A stretch of 64,000 bases of DNA from Arthrobacter rhizosphaerae (GCF_023062595.1 NZ_JALLAN010000009.1:124001-188000); one strand, 5' to 3'; positions 14,746-23,973 are shown, numbered from the stretch's first letter. The notes: generated from the sequence alone by a model not told the origin. A program made the numbers and translations.

Positions 14746-16698
14746 TTATGGTGCCGAGGGTGCCGCCGGCCGAAGTGTCGCGGGTTGCTTCTCCGGGAGG
14801 AGGGGCGCGAAGAACGCACCCAGCTCGGCCGTAGCCGTCAGTGGCAGGACGTTGGCCACATACTGGTCCGGGCGTACCACAACAACGACTCCGCCGCGGT
14901 GGAGGCCGCGCAGTTCGAAGATGTCGGCAGTGGGATCCGTTGCATAGACCTTCTCGTAGTCGGTGAGCTTGAACGGGCCAACCTGGGGCTTGAAGACCGC
15001 GGGGACGGCGCCGATGTCGATAGCGGCATGCTCCTGCTGGTAGATCACCTTCAGGTCGAACCAGGCGTCAGGATCCGCGCTCGACGGCGTTGCGGCCAGC
15101 GGCGATTCGGGCGAGCTCGCTATCCACTCGGCAAACTGTTCGGTAGGCGACGCTGTTCCCTTCTGATCAGATCCCGGCTTTCCGGACGGGGTGGCCGGAT
15201 CGGCGAAGACGTAAATGCGCCAGCGTCCGTCCGCCGTCGCGTGATGGCCAAGGTGCATCGGGTTGGTGTCGCCAACGCGTACGACGGGCGCGGACTTGAA
15301 GCGTTTACCAATGGTGAAGCCCGCGGCCAGCTCTTGGTGCTTGGCAGTGGCCACCAGCACGGACGGAGCGTACTCGGTCATGAACCCGGCGGGGAACTCG
15401 GCGGTGCGCACGTAGAAGTCCTCGAGGTCAGAGGGGTGTTCAAACTCTTCGGGCTTTTTGGCCATCATGGTGGACCACTCTTTGTCGAAGTCGATGAGGT
15501 TCTTGGCCACCACCTGCCGCTCGGCGGAGTAGGTGGATAGCAGGGTTTCCGGACTCCGCCCCTCAAGCACGTGCCCCAGTTTCCAGGCGAGGTTGAAGCC
15601 GTCCTGCATGGACACGTTCATGCCCTGGCCGGCCTTTGCGCTGTGAGTGTGGCAGGCGTCGCCGGTGATGAAAACACGCGGTGTGCGCGTGCCGCGCTGC
15701 TCCGGGAGGACGTCGTCGAACCTGTCAGTGAGGCGGTGACCCACCTCGTAAACGCTGTGCCAGGCGACGTTTCGCACATCGAGCGTGTAGGGGTGCAGGA
15801 TCTCGTTCGCCTTGTGGATGATTTGCTCGATGGTGGTGCTGCGCACGGCTCCTTTGTTGTTCGGGTCCACCTCGCCAAGGTCTACGTACATGCGGAAGAG
15901 GTGCCCGCCTTCGCGCGGGATCAGCAGGATGCTGCCGCCCGTTCCGGACTGAATGGCGCATTTCGTGCGGATGTCCGGGAAGTCCGTCACGGCGAGGGCA
16001 TCCATCACTCCCCAGGCATGATTGGCCTGGTCTCCGGCGAGAGTGCAGCCGATCGACTCACGCACCTTGCTGCGCGCGCCGTCGGCACCGACGACGTACC
16101 TGGCCCGGACAGTGCGCTCCTGGCCCTCCTTGGGTCCGGCCGTGTGGAGAAGGGTCACGATGACGGGGTACTCCCCCTCGTCAGCGACCTCAAGACTGCG
16201 GAACTCAAAGCCATAATCGGGCACCATGCGCGTTGGCGAGTTCAGCATGAACTCCGCGAAGTAGTCCAGCACCCGGGCCTGGTTGACGATGAGGTGCGGG
16301 AATTCACTGATGCCGGCCTCATCGTCGACGGCACGGGCGGTCCTGACGATCCGGGACGGATCACTGGGATCGGGCTTCCAGAACGCCATTTCAGTGATGC
16401 GGTACGCCTCGGAGATGATGCGCTCTGCGAAGCCGAAAGCCTGGAAAGTCTCAACGCTCCGGGCCTGGATGCCATCAGCTTGCCCGATAGCGAGCCTCCC
16501 GGGGCGGCGCTCCACGATGCGGGTGGTGACGCCGGGGAACTGGGACAGTTGAGCAGCGGTGAGCATGCCGGCAGGTCCGGTGCCGACTATCAGCACGTCG
16601 ACCTCATCCGGAAGCTCCGCAGGCCGATCAATGCCGACGCCGGCGGCTGGCTGGACCCGCGGGTCTCCGGATACGTAACCGTGATGGTGGAACTGCAC
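14746..16698 (-). CDS. FAD-dependent aromatic monooxygenase (phenol 2-monooxygenase type)
   Basis: A 650-residue class A flavoprotein hydroxylase. The N-terminal FAD motif DVLIVGTGPAGMLTAAQLSQFPG starts about 30 residues in. A second FAD contact RVFITGDACHTHSAKAGQGMNVSMQDGFNLAWKL is central, and the last 200 residues form the thioredoxin-like dimerisation domain of phenol/3-hydroxybenzoate hydroxylases. It inserts one oxygen into a phenolic ring using NADPH and O2. The GTG at 16698 has GAGGAAA 7 nt upstream; the frame continues 80 codons further upstream but that part is unrelated. No ring-cleavage genes are adjacent. A TGTTTC/GAAACA dyad upstream (16761-16779) suggests control by an unlinked repressor. 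Confidence 0.93.
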   Translation of the reverse strand: MQFHHHGYVSGDPRVQPAAGVGIDRPAELPDEVDVLIVGTGPAGMLTAAQLSQFPGVTTRIVERRPGRLAIGQADGIQARSVETFQAFGFAERIISEAYRITEMAFWKPDPSDPSRIVRTARAVDDEAGISEFPHLIVNQARVLDYFAEFMLNSPTRMVPDYGFEFRSLEVADEGEYPVIVTLLHTAGPKEGQERTVRARYVVGADGARSKVRESIGCTLAGDQANHAWGVMDALAVTDFPDIRTKCAIQSGTGGSILLIPREGGHLFRMYVDLGEVDPNNKGAVRSTTIEQIIHKANEILHPYTLDVRNVAWHSVYEVGHRLTDRFDDVLPEQRGTRTPRVFITGDACHTHSAKAGQGMNVSMQDGFNLAWKLGHVLEGRSPETLLSTYSAERQVVAKNLIDFDKEWSTMMAKKPEEFEHPSDLEDFYVRTAEFPAGFMTEYAPSVLVATAKHQELAAGFTIGKRFKSAPVVRVGDTNPMHLGHHATADGRWRIYVFADPATPSGKPGSDQKGTASPTEQFAEWIASSPESPLAATPSSADPDAWFDLKVIYQQEHAAIDIGAVPAVFKPQVGPFKLTDYEKVYATDPTADIFELRGLHRGGVVVVVRPDQYVANVLPLTATAELGAFFAPLLPEKQPATLRPAAPSAP

Positions 16699-16760
16699 GG
16701 GCTTTCCTCGCTTCACTGTGTGGCTGTTTGGATCAATGGTTTGTTCTATAATCGAACGCG

Positions 16761-16779
16761 TGTTTCGATAGTTGAAACA
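16761..16779. promoter_or_regulatory. Inverted repeat upstream of the FAD monooxygenase
   Basis: TGTTTC-GATAGTT-GAAACA is a 6-7-6 dyad, 63 bp upstream of the GTG start in an AT-rich patch. It could be a regulator site; no regulator gene is adjacent. Confidence 0.5.
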
Positions 16780-16807
16780 TTGACTTGATCCAATACTGTA
16801 CGGCACA

Positions 16808-16994
16808 GGTGACGCGAACAACAAGGGGATGCAGAACCGTGTGAGCAATCTCCTTCGCGGCCGAATTGCGTAGCTTTTAGCTTCTACCCGAGTGGCAGAC
16901 CTTGGAATCTCGGGGCTGAAGGCGGCTGCCGAGGCCAAAAGTTACGCATTTACGTTCGCGGACGAGGGTGACGCGAACAACAAGGGGATGCAGA
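16808..16994. repeat. 28-bp direct repeat enclosing an imperfect hairpin
   Basis: Identical 28-bp copies lie at 16808-16835 and 16967-16994, 159 bp apart. The second copy runs into the perfect terminator at 16981-17010. Between them, TGCGTAGCTTTT (about 16868) and AAAAGTTACGCA (about 16937) form an imperfect inverted repeat. No coding sequence is supported in 16800-17026. It looks like a small duplication or degenerate non-coding element. Confidence 0.65.
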
Positions 16995-17010
16995 TTCCTG
17001 CATCCCCTTG
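16981..17010. terminator. Perfect 13-bp terminator hairpin after the ABC importer operon
   Basis: CAAGGGGATGCAG pairs with CTGCATCCCCTTG around the loop ATTC, 17 bp beyond the stop of the minus-strand ATPase gene. It ends the four-gene importer operon. Confidence 0.8.
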
Positions 17011-17026
17011 TATCCAGCGTCCGTTT

Positions 17027-18508
17027 TTACTGTGCTGCCAACTCCAATTCGGGCTCAATCACCGCCGATGGCGCACCGAGCGCAATGCTGCGGGTGGTAA
17101 CCGCGGCGGCAAGGGCGTCGTCGTGCGTTACCAGCACCAGCGCACAGTCCAGCTTGTCCACCTGCTCCATCAGGCACATCATCGTCTCTTCCTGCGTGAT
17201 GAGGTCCAGGCGGGAGGTGGGTTCGTCAGCGAAGACCAGAACTGGCTCCAGGAGCATTGACCGGATAATGGCGATCCGCTGCAGTTCCCCACCCGATATC
17301 TGCCCGGGCCTGCGGTGAAGCAGTTCGGGCGCAAGCCGCAGTGAGCCCATCAGTTCCTCAAGGCGTGCGTGGTCCAGTCCGTGCCGCCGCACAACGTCCC
17401 CCAGTGAGTCCGCAAGTGGTACACGCCCGGGAAAAGCCAGGGCGGGGTCCTGGTAGAGCTTTTGGAGCCGGCCCCGCTGCAGGAGCTCGGAGTGCTGGAC
17501 AGTTCCGGTGTCGGGCGGGAGGAGCCGCAGCAGTACATTGCCCAGGGTTGTTTTTCCACTTCCGCTCGGGCCACTTAATGCAACCCGCTCCCCCGCTCTG
17601 ACTTCAATGGACAGATCAGTGAAGAGCTCTTGGTCGCCGAATGATTTTCCGAGACCCGTACCCGACACCAGCAGGGTGCCCGAACTTTCGATGGACCCTC
17701 CATGCCGACCGTCGGCACGCTCGGTCCCCTCGGAGAGGTCCCTCATCCACTGATGCCTCCAGCGTGATGGTTCGGCGGCCAGCAGGCGGCGGGTATAGGG
17801 GTGAACGGGATTGGCGAGCACCTCGCCGGCTGCTCCCTTCTCTACGACATGCGCGTCCTTCATAACCAGGACTTCCCCGCCGAGCTCGCGGGCCAGATCA
17901 AGGTCATGGGTGATGGTCAGCAGGATGCCGCCACTCTTGATATGGCTTCTGAGCAGTTCCGCCAGCTCGGCCCGGGCGCGTTGATCCAGGCCCTTGGACG
18001 GCTCATCCGCGATGAGAACGGGAGCTCCGCCGATGGTTGCGGCGGCGAACGCCACCCTCTGAGCCATACCGCCTGAGAGTGTGTGCGGGAATGCTGCCGA
18101 AGCGTGCTTCAGGCCCAGGGAGGCCAGCAGGGCGTCAGCGGCGCGCCGGGCACCTTGTTTGTCCGTCCTGAAGGTAGGAGCGCCCTCCGCCACTTGCTCC
18201 CTGGTGCGCATTGTGGGGTCCAGGGCAAGCACAGGTTCCTGGGGAAGAAGGGACATGGTGCGCCCCCAGAGCCTGCGCCTGTTCGCCTGGTCGCTGACGT
18301 CGTAGACCTGGTCGTCCACAGCCAGGCTTCCCTGTGCTTTGAGGTTGTGCGGGAGCGTGCCCATGATTGCGTGGGCAAGCAGGGATTTTCCGGAACCGCT
18401 CTCCCCGACAATCGTTACGGGCTTTCCTGGCTCGAAGTCCAGTTGGCCGGTCTCGACGAGGACTTTGCCGGCGTGGCTGACTACGAGGTCGTTGAGGCGC
18501 AGGCTCAT
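17027..18508 (-). CDS. ABC importer ATPase, two fused ATP-binding domains (Dpp/Nik/Cnt type)
   Basis: A 493-residue protein with two complete ABC cassettes in tandem. The first has Walker A GESGSGKS near residue 35 and signature LSGGMAQR; the second has GPSGSGKT near residue 310 and signature ISGGELQR, each followed by a Walker B ADEP box. Most peptide/nickel importers encode these as two separate proteins (DppD and DppF, NikD and NikE), so this is a natural fusion. It energises the permeases encoded just upstream, with ATGA-type overlap at 18505-18508. Last gene of the operon. Confidence 0.94.
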   Translation of the reverse strand: MSLRLNDLVVSHAGKVLVETGQLDFEPGKPVTIVGESGSGKSLLAHAIMGTLPHNLKAQGSLAVDDQVYDVSDQANRRRLWGRTMSLLPQEPVLALDPTMRTREQVAEGAPTFRTDKQGARRAADALLASLGLKHASAAFPHTLSGGMAQRVAFAAATIGGAPVLIADEPSKGLDQRARAELAELLRSHIKSGGILLTITHDLDLARELGGEVLVMKDAHVVEKGAAGEVLANPVHPYTRRLLAAEPSRWRHQWMRDLSEGTERADGRHGGSIESSGTLLVSGTGLGKSFGDQELFTDLSIEVRAGERVALSGPSGSGKTTLGNVLLRLLPPDTGTVQHSELLQRGRLQKLYQDPALAFPGRVPLADSLGDVVRRHGLDHARLEELMGSLRLAPELLHRRPGQISGGELQRIAIIRSMLLEPVLVFADEPTSRLDLITQEETMMCLMEQVDKLDCALVLVTHDDALAAAVTTRSIALGAPSAVIEPELELAAQ

Positions 18509-19362
18509 GCTGGGGACTCCTTGCTTCGCAGGCCCAGGAGCCCGATCAGGATGGTGGTGAGAACCAGGACGGGCGCCAACGCCATCCAGGGTGCTTCGTG
18601 GTAGAAGGGGAACGCCTCGGTAATCATCAAACCAAGCTCGGGCGTCGGCGGGCGGACACCGATCCCCACGAAGCCCAGCGTCGAGAGTGCGAGGATGGAG
18701 GATCCGACGCCGAAGGTCGCCATAGTGGTTAGCAGTGGGCGCAGCTCAGGCAAAAGGTGCCGTCGGATGACGTGGACCGGGCCTAGCTGGAACAGGCCAG
18801 CGGCTTCCACCGCCGGTCCGGCAAGGACCAGTCCGCTCCGGGCGCGGACCATACGGAAATACTCCACCCACTGCGCCAACGCCAGCCCCAGGCAGAGGGT
18901 CCAGAGGTCGCCGTTGGCTATCGCCGAGACAACGAGAACCACCAGCAGAGCCGGGAGCGCGATGAAGACCTCGGACAAGCCGTGCAGCACCGAATCAATC
19001 CAGCCGCCGCGCCAGGCGGCCGCTATGCCTGCGAGCGATCCGAAGAGCAGGGCAGCGCTCACACAAAGCACCGACATCACGAGGGAAAGCTGCGTGGCGT
19101 GGGCCAGCCGCGCAATAACACTGCGGCCCAGGTGGTCACGGCCAAGCGGTTCGCCGGCCCCTGGAGCCTCCAGGAACCTGGAAAGGTCCTGCACTGCATG
19201 TCCCGGCCAGATCAGCGGCCCGGCCACGGCGAATATGACCAGGACTGCCAGGAGCCCGGCTGAAACGAGCTGGGTTGCCGAACGATTAGCCAACCATTTC
19301 GGCCGTTTCGAGTCCCCGGCTGATGCGGGAAGAAGTTCTTGCATAGCGACGGCATTAGTCAC
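18505..19362 (-). CDS. ABC transporter permease (DppC/NikC-like)
   Basis: A 285-residue inner-membrane protein with about six helices and the BPD_transp_1 EAA loop (VEAAGLFQLGPVHVIRRHLLPELRPLL) that docks onto the ATPase. The short N-terminal cytoplasmic stretch and GRDHLGRSVIARLAHATQ after the first helix are typical of DppC-type permeases. It overlaps both neighbours by 4 bp, showing tight translational coupling. It pairs with the permease at 19359-20396 to form the membrane channel of the importer. Confidence 0.94.
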   Translation of the reverse strand: MTNAVAMQELLPASAGDSKRPKWLANRSATQLVSAGLLAVLVIFAVAGPLIWPGHAVQDLSRFLEAPGAGEPLGRDHLGRSVIARLAHATQLSLVMSVLCVSAALLFGSLAGIAAAWRGGWIDSVLHGLSEVFIALPALLVVLVVSAIANGDLWTLCLGLALAQWVEYFRMVRARSGLVLAGPAVEAAGLFQLGPVHVIRRHLLPELRPLLTTMATFGVGSSILALSTLGFVGIGVRPPTPELGLMITEAFPFYHEAPWMALAPVLVLTTILIGLLGLRSKESPA

Positions 19363-20396
19363 AGTACTGCCTCCTTGTGGCGGGGGCGCGGATCCACAGC
19401 TGCTGTTGCGAGGTCAACGAGAGTGTTCATGGCGACCACAAGGAGCGCCAGCGCCAGTGCTGCGGCCTGGATCATGGGGATGTCCCGCCAGAAAATGGCG
19501 TGGACAAGTGCGTGGCCCAGACCTGGCCACGCGAAGAGGCTTTCAACCACCACAACACCTTCGATGAGAACCAGGACCTGAACGCCCACGTAGGCGATCA
19601 AAGTCACCCCGGTATTTCGGATGACGTGCCGCACGAACACAAGCCAGCTGCCGAGGCCTTTGGTGTCGGCAAAGCGGACATAGTCCGATTGCCGAATTTG
19701 CGCCATTGTGTCGCGGGTGACCCGCGCGAAGAGCCCGGAGAGACCGACGGCGAGCGTTGCTGCAGGAAGCACGATGTTTTTCGCTTCTCCATGACCCGCC
19801 GCGGGAAGCACGCCCAGATGGACGGCAAACAGGAGGATCAGGACCAGCCCGAGCAGGAACGGCGGCAGCGCGCGCGTGACAGACACCCAGACTGTGGTGA
19901 GTCGGTCAAGGATGCCGCCCGGGCGGGCAGCTGCCAGGGCTCCCGCCGTCGTCCCCACCATCAGTGCAAGAATCAGCGCAACAGCAGCCAGCTGCAGGCT
20001 GCTGGCAAGGTTGAGCCCAAGCTCCCCCGCCACGCTTGCCCCAGTGACCAGGGAGTTGCCGAGGTTCAGGGACACCAAGCCACCGAGCCAGTCCAGGAAC
20101 TGGAGCCAGGCAGGCTGGTCAAGGCCCAGTTCAGCGCGGACACTGTCCGCTGACGCGGCCGTCACCTGGTCATACCCGTACCTGCCGGCGGCAATCCGGA
20201 AGGCGATGTCGCCGGGAAGGCTTTGAACCATAGCGAAACATGCGGTGGAGACAAGTACAACCACTCCCGCCGCTTGGAATGCCCGGCGGCCAAGAACCCG
20301 TGCAGTGGTGCCCAGGGCTGGATGGAGAGTGCGCCCGGCGGAGCTGCCGGGTTGGGTAGTCGCTTGGGTCATCGGTTTGGTAGTCAAAGAGACCAT
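19359..20396 (-). CDS. ABC transporter permease (DppB/NikB-like)
   Basis: A 345-residue permease. Start ATG 20396 has GAAGGGAGG 4 nt upstream and falls just after the substrate-binding protein stop. It begins with a basic cytoplasmic segment, then the first helix AAGVVVLVSTACFAMVQSLPGDIAFRIAAGRYG, which is diagnostic of the DppB family, and the EAA loop (DYVRFADTKGLGSWLVFVRHVIRNTGVTLI). It forms the channel together with the DppC-like partner. Confidence 0.93.
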   Translation of the reverse strand: MVSLTTKPMTQATTQPGSSAGRTLHPALGTTARVLGRRAFQAAGVVVLVSTACFAMVQSLPGDIAFRIAAGRYGYDQVTAASADSVRAELGLDQPAWLQFLDWLGGLVSLNLGNSLVTGASVAGELGLNLASSLQLAAVALILALMVGTTAGALAAARPGGILDRLTTVWVSVTRALPPFLLGLVLILLFAVHLGVLPAAGHGEAKNIVLPAATLAVGLSGLFARVTRDTMAQIRQSDYVRFADTKGLGSWLVFVRHVIRNTGVTLIAYVGVQVLVLIEGVVVVESLFAWPGLGHALVHAIFWRDIPMIQAAALALALLVVAMNTLVDLATAAVDPRPRHKEAVL

Positions 20397-20407
20397 GCCC
20401 TCCCTTC

Positions 20408-21958
20408 CTACTTCTTCCAGGTCAAGTCGCTCAGACGCCATGAGCGCTCGAGCGGATCCAGGACGAGGCCTTCAACCCGAGGACTGACCACAGCGCTCTG
20501 CCGGTACCACGCCACAGGGATGACGGGCAGTTGGGTCTGCAGTATCTCGTTCACTTTCCGGCGGTTCTCCGCCGATTTGTCAACGTCTTTGCCGCTGGCC
20601 AGGGCGTTCAGGGCTTCGGTGAGGGCGGGATCATTCCATCCCATGGCCCCGAAGTCCGAACCGGCAGGCGCAAAATCCTCGGCCAGGGTTACCAGCGCAT
20701 CGGGAACTAGTGCGTAGTTACGGGAGAACAGCGCTAATTCCAGCGAACCATCCTTGTGTCCGGCCGGAATCTCGCTGGAGTTGCCCACTTTCACGTCCAG
20801 GGCAATCCCCAGTTCCTTCAGCTTGGCTTGGATGGCTGTTGCCAGTATGGGCAGTTCGGGGCGGTCCGGGAAGGTGCGCAGGGTGACTGAAAACTTCTTG
20901 CCGTTGCGTTCCAGGATGCCGTCGCTGCCCGGAGCCCATCCGGCTTCAGCCAGCAGTTTCCGGGCTTCGGAGGGATTGTGGGTGAGTGGTGTGGCCGAGT
21001 CCTGGTGCCACTCCGGCAGCGAGGGCGGGAAGAGCTGGGTGGCTGCCATCTCGCGGTCCCGCAGCAATGCTGTGGCCATCGCTTCCCGGTCGAGGGCCAG
21101 GCTTAGGGCTCGCCGAACTTTCACGTCGCCCAGCATTTCGTGGCCGGCGTTGACCTTCAGCAGGATCGAGCGGGGCAGGGTTACGGCGGCAATGTCCAGC
21201 TTGCCTGCCTGCTTGATCCGTTGGAGGCTGGTGGGGTCCATCCCGAAAGTGACGTCGGACTGTGCGCTTTCGGCCATCAGTGCCCGGCTCTCAGATCTCC
21301 CCACGGCCTGGTATGTGACCTCGGAGATGGCTGGTTTTTTCCCCTGCCACTGCTCGAAGGCAGCGACGTCAATGTGGGCAGGCTGCTCGATATGCTTCAC
21401 CCGATACGGGCCTGAACCTACTATCTTGGTTATCGATCGGTCCGTGCCGTAGGAGCTGGGCGCAAGAATCTGGGTGCTTGTGTGGGCCATGACCGCCGGC
21501 AGCGGCGCATACGGTTCCGTGAGATCCACTCGGACAGAGTCACCAACCGCAGAGATCCCCTTAACGGGAACCGTCGCCAGCGGAGTGCCGGCCTTGCCTT
21601 GTGCGATGTTCAGCGAGGCGGCTGCCGCTTCGGCTGTGACTGCGGTGCCGTCATGGAAGAGGGCTCCCGAGCGGAGCGTGAATCCCCAGGACAGCCCGTC
21701 AGCGGAAACATCCCACTTTTCGGCGAGTCCCGGTTGGAGGACGCCTTTGACATCTGCGTCAACCAGGGTTTCAGCCACCTGCAGACGGGTGAAGAAGCCA
21801 CCGGCGGTAGACGGATCCAAGCTGTGCAGCTCGAACTGGCCCACCACCCTCAGCGGCTGCTCAGCTGCAGGACTGTCGTTTCCTGCCGCCGCGCACCCGG
21901 TCATCATCAATAACGCAATGGCGGACGCGCCCGCCACCCTCATCTTCTGCCAGCCCAT
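20408..21958 (-). CDS. ABC transporter substrate-binding lipoprotein (SBP family 5; peptide/nickel/metallophore type)
   Basis: A 516-residue secreted lipoprotein. It has a signal peptide with lipobox LMMTGC (Cys about residue 22), then the SBP_bac_5 fold (PLRVVGQFELHSLDPSTAGGFFTRLQVAETLV ... KWDVSADGLSWGFTLRSGALFHDGTAVTAEAAAASL). Family members bind oligopeptides, nickel chelates or opine-type metallophores. The 5' region contains an AATGATAATGG sequence (22014-22034) resembling Zur/Fur-type boxes, so metal-chelate import is a reasonable inference, not proven. It is the first gene of a four-gene minus-strand operon. Confidence 0.92.
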   Translation of the reverse strand: MGWQKMRVAGASAIALLMMTGCAAAGNDSPAAEQPLRVVGQFELHSLDPSTAGGFFTRLQVAETLVDADVKGVLQPGLAEKWDVSADGLSWGFTLRSGALFHDGTAVTAEAAAASLNIAQGKAGTPLATVPVKGISAVGDSVRVDLTEPYAPLPAVMAHTSTQILAPSSYGTDRSITKIVGSGPYRVKHIEQPAHIDVAAFEQWQGKKPAISEVTYQAVGRSESRALMAESAQSDVTFGMDPTSLQRIKQAGKLDIAAVTLPRSILLKVNAGHEMLGDVKVRRALSLALDREAMATALLRDREMAATQLFPPSLPEWHQDSATPLTHNPSEARKLLAEAGWAPGSDGILERNGKKFSVTLRTFPDRPELPILATAIQAKLKELGIALDVKVGNSSEIPAGHKDGSLELALFSRNYALVPDALVTLAEDFAPAGSDFGAMGWNDPALTEALNALASGKDVDKSAENRRKVNEILQTQLPVIPVAWYRQSAVVSPRVEGLVLDPLERSWRLSDLTWKK

Positions 21959-22013
21959 TTTTCCAGTTCCTTCTGTATCGCAAATTCCCTATGGTTCGAC
22001 CCATCACACTAGA

Positions 22014-22034
22014 TGCAAACCATTATCATTAGCA
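22014..22034 (-). promoter_or_regulatory. Possible metalloregulator (Zur/Fur-like) box upstream of the importer operon
   Basis: The minus strand reads TGCTAATGATAATGGTTTGCA, an imperfect dyad with a core AATGATAAT, 56 bp upstream of the substrate-binding protein start. It is in a conspicuously AT-rich patch. Actinobacterial Zur sites share a TGATAATNATTNTCA-like core, so the match is partial. Confidence 0.45.
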
Positions 22035-22305
22035 ATTCAGGTGCAAGTGGAGCGGAGGTCTGGAGGCAAAATGCAAGGAGGGCTCTGGTGGCCGACCGCA
22101 AGCCAGTCACAAAAGGCGTTAGCTTTGCGTCGAGTGCTGAGTTGATGCCCTTTTGAAGGTTCAGAAGGGCATCTGCCCAACAATCGACGGTGGTTGGGCC
22201 CACGCCGCCAGCCTGGCTGTGGGGCCACATCGGCGAAGGTCCCTGCCTGAGCTTGCGAAGGCTGGGAGCCGATGGGGACTTGCGAGGCGAGGGCGGCGGT
22301 GGGGA
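22035..22305. other. Non-coding gap between importer promoter and mmsA end
   Basis: No convincing gene lies between the importer promoter and the mmsA stop (whole gap 21959-22305). The one structure is a hairpin, GATGCCCTT (22144-22152) with AAGGGCATC (22165-22173), a possible terminator for mmsA. The remaining short frames have atypical composition. Confidence 0.5.
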
Positions 22306-23814
22306 CTAGTTGGAGGGGAAGTTGTAGGAGGCGCCGGAGGCGTGGGTGGGTTCTGTCCAGCGGGAGGTGACGACCTTGCCGCGGGTGTAGAAGGAGACGC
22401 CTTCGGGGCCGTAGATGTGTTTGTCCCCGAACAGTGAGGCCTTCCACCCGCCGAAGGAGTGGTGCGCGACCGGGACGGGCAGGGGCACGTTGATCCCGAT
22501 CATGCCCACGTCCACCGAGCGCTGGAACTTCCGGGCATTCGCCCCGGAGGAAGTGAAGATCGCGGTGCCGTTCCCGTACGGGTTCGCGTTGATCAACGCG
22601 ATCCCCTCTTCCAGGCTGTTGACGCGGACGACGACGAGGACAGGCCCGAAGATCTCCTCCGTGTACGCTGTCATCTCCTTCTTCACGTGGTCGATCACGG
22701 TGGGCCCGACCCAGAACCCGTCCTCGTGCCCGGAAACCACCAGATCCCGGCCATCGACCACCATCGCAGCCCCGGCCGTCTCGGCCTCGGTGACAATCCT
22801 GATGATCCTGTCCCGGGACTCCGGCGTGATCACAGGCCCCATCTCCGCCCCGGGCACGGTCCCGTTGCCCACCTTCACGGCCAGGGCCCGCTCCCCGACT
22901 TTTTTGACCAGCAGGTCAGCGGCGTCCCCGACGGCGACGGCGACGGAGATGGCCATGCAGCGTTCCCCGGCGGAGCCGAACGCGGCCGCGGCCAGGTGAT
23001 CAGCGGCGTTATCCAGATCGGCGTCGGGCAACACGATGGCGTGGTTCTTCGCCCCGCCCAGCGCCTGCACCCGCTTACCGTGCTTCGTCGCGGTCTCGTG
23101 GACGTACTTCGCGATCGGGGTGGACCCGACAAACGAAATGCCGTCCACATCAGGGTGCGTCAACAACCCGTCGACCGTTTCCTTCCCGCCATGCAGGACC
23201 TGGAACACCCCGTCCGGCAACCCGGCGTCCTTCCACAGCTTCGCGAGCAGCATCGACGCCGACGGGTCCCGCTCCGAAGGCTTGAGGATAAACGCGTTCC
23301 CGGTCGCGATCGCCATCGGCGCCATCCACAACGGCACCATCACCGGGAAATTGAACGGCGTGATCCCCGCGACCACCCCCAACGGCTCCCGGAACGAAAA
23401 CACATCAATCCCGGTGGACACCTGATCCGAATAATCCCCCTTCAGCAGCTCCGGAATACCGCACGCGAACTCCACCACCTCCAGGCCGCGCCCGATCTCC
23501 CCCTTCGCATCGGACAGGACCTTCCCGTGCTCGGCAGTGATCAACGCCGCCAGCTCATCGACATGGGACGCCACCAGCTCACGGAACCTGAACAACACCC
23601 CCGTGCGCTTCGCCAACGAAATATCACCCCACGAATCAGCAGCAACCCGCGCCGCAGCAACCGCCGCGTCCAGATCAGCACGGTTCGCCAACCGGAGCTC
23701 CCCCGAAACAGCTCCGGTCGCAGGATTGAAGACAGGACGCGTGAGGTCACCTTCGCCGGCCGTTTCAGCGCCATTGATGAAGTGATTGATGAGAGTGATT
23801 GTTGACGTTGTCAT
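22306..23814 (-). CDS. mmsA: CoA-acylating methylmalonate-semialdehyde dehydrogenase
   Basis: A 502-residue aldehyde dehydrogenase. It has the catalytic cysteine in FGSAGERCMAIS, and the MMSDH hallmark RVQALGGAKNHAIVLPDADLD replaces the general-base glutamate of hydrolytic ALDHs, consistent with acyl transfer to CoA. It converts methylmalonate or malonate semialdehyde plus NAD+ and CoA to propionyl- or acetyl-CoA in valine, beta-alanine or inositol breakdown. The ATG at 23814 has AAAGGAAC 7 nt upstream. It is divergent from an XRE-cupin regulator with paired 16-bp sites between them. Confidence 0.95.
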   Translation of the reverse strand: MTTSTITLINHFINGAETAGEGDLTRPVFNPATGAVSGELRLANRADLDAAVAAARVAADSWGDISLAKRTGVLFRFRELVASHVDELAALITAEHGKVLSDAKGEIGRGLEVVEFACGIPELLKGDYSDQVSTGIDVFSFREPLGVVAGITPFNFPVMVPLWMAPMAIATGNAFILKPSERDPSASMLLAKLWKDAGLPDGVFQVLHGGKETVDGLLTHPDVDGISFVGSTPIAKYVHETATKHGKRVQALGGAKNHAIVLPDADLDNAADHLAAAAFGSAGERCMAISVAVAVGDAADLLVKKVGERALAVKVGNGTVPGAEMGPVITPESRDRIIRIVTEAETAGAAMVVDGRDLVVSGHEDGFWVGPTVIDHVKKEMTAYTEEIFGPVLVVVRVNSLEEGIALINANPYGNGTAIFTSSGANARKFQRSVDVGMIGINVPLPVPVAHHSFGGWKASLFGDKHIYGPEGVSFYTRGKVVTSRWTEPTHASGASYNFPSN

Positions 23815-23957
23815 AACCAGTTCCTTTAGAAGATGAGAGTTGAAGCCGGTTGCGCAGTTCCCGTGGTACGTCAGCGGCTTTATGGTTCTGGGCAGCTCCA
23901 CCCGTTAGGACATGCGGCGGAACAAACGGGCATTCCGTAAAACTCGAGTCCATGCTA

Positions 23958-23973
23958 CTAAACAATAATTTAG
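23958..23973. promoter_or_regulatory. Operator copy 1 in the mmsA/XRE intergenic region
   Basis: CTAAACAATAATTTAG is a dyad of CTAAA/TTTAG. It matches the reverse complement of the site at 24084-24099 in 15 of 16 positions. A second dyad, TTAGTG-C-CACTAA (about 23970-23982), overlaps its edge. Confidence 0.7.

Noticed and set aside
15571..16788. 405-codon open frame opposite the FAD monooxygenase
   Set aside because: No motif; the monooxygenase has intact FAD motifs on the other strand.
16892..17260. Small plus-strand ORF spanning the terminator and the ABC ATPase end
   Set aside because: It reads through a perfect terminator hairpin into antisense of the ATPase and has no ribosome-binding site.
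22153..22437. Short plus-strand ORF in the importer/mmsA gap
   Set aside because: Gly-rich low-complexity sequence overlapping the mmsA 3' end; no start signal.
22459..23805. 448-codon Arg/Pro/His-rich open frame opposite mmsA
   Set aside because: No domain, no ribosome-binding site, and biased composition; mmsA is well supported.
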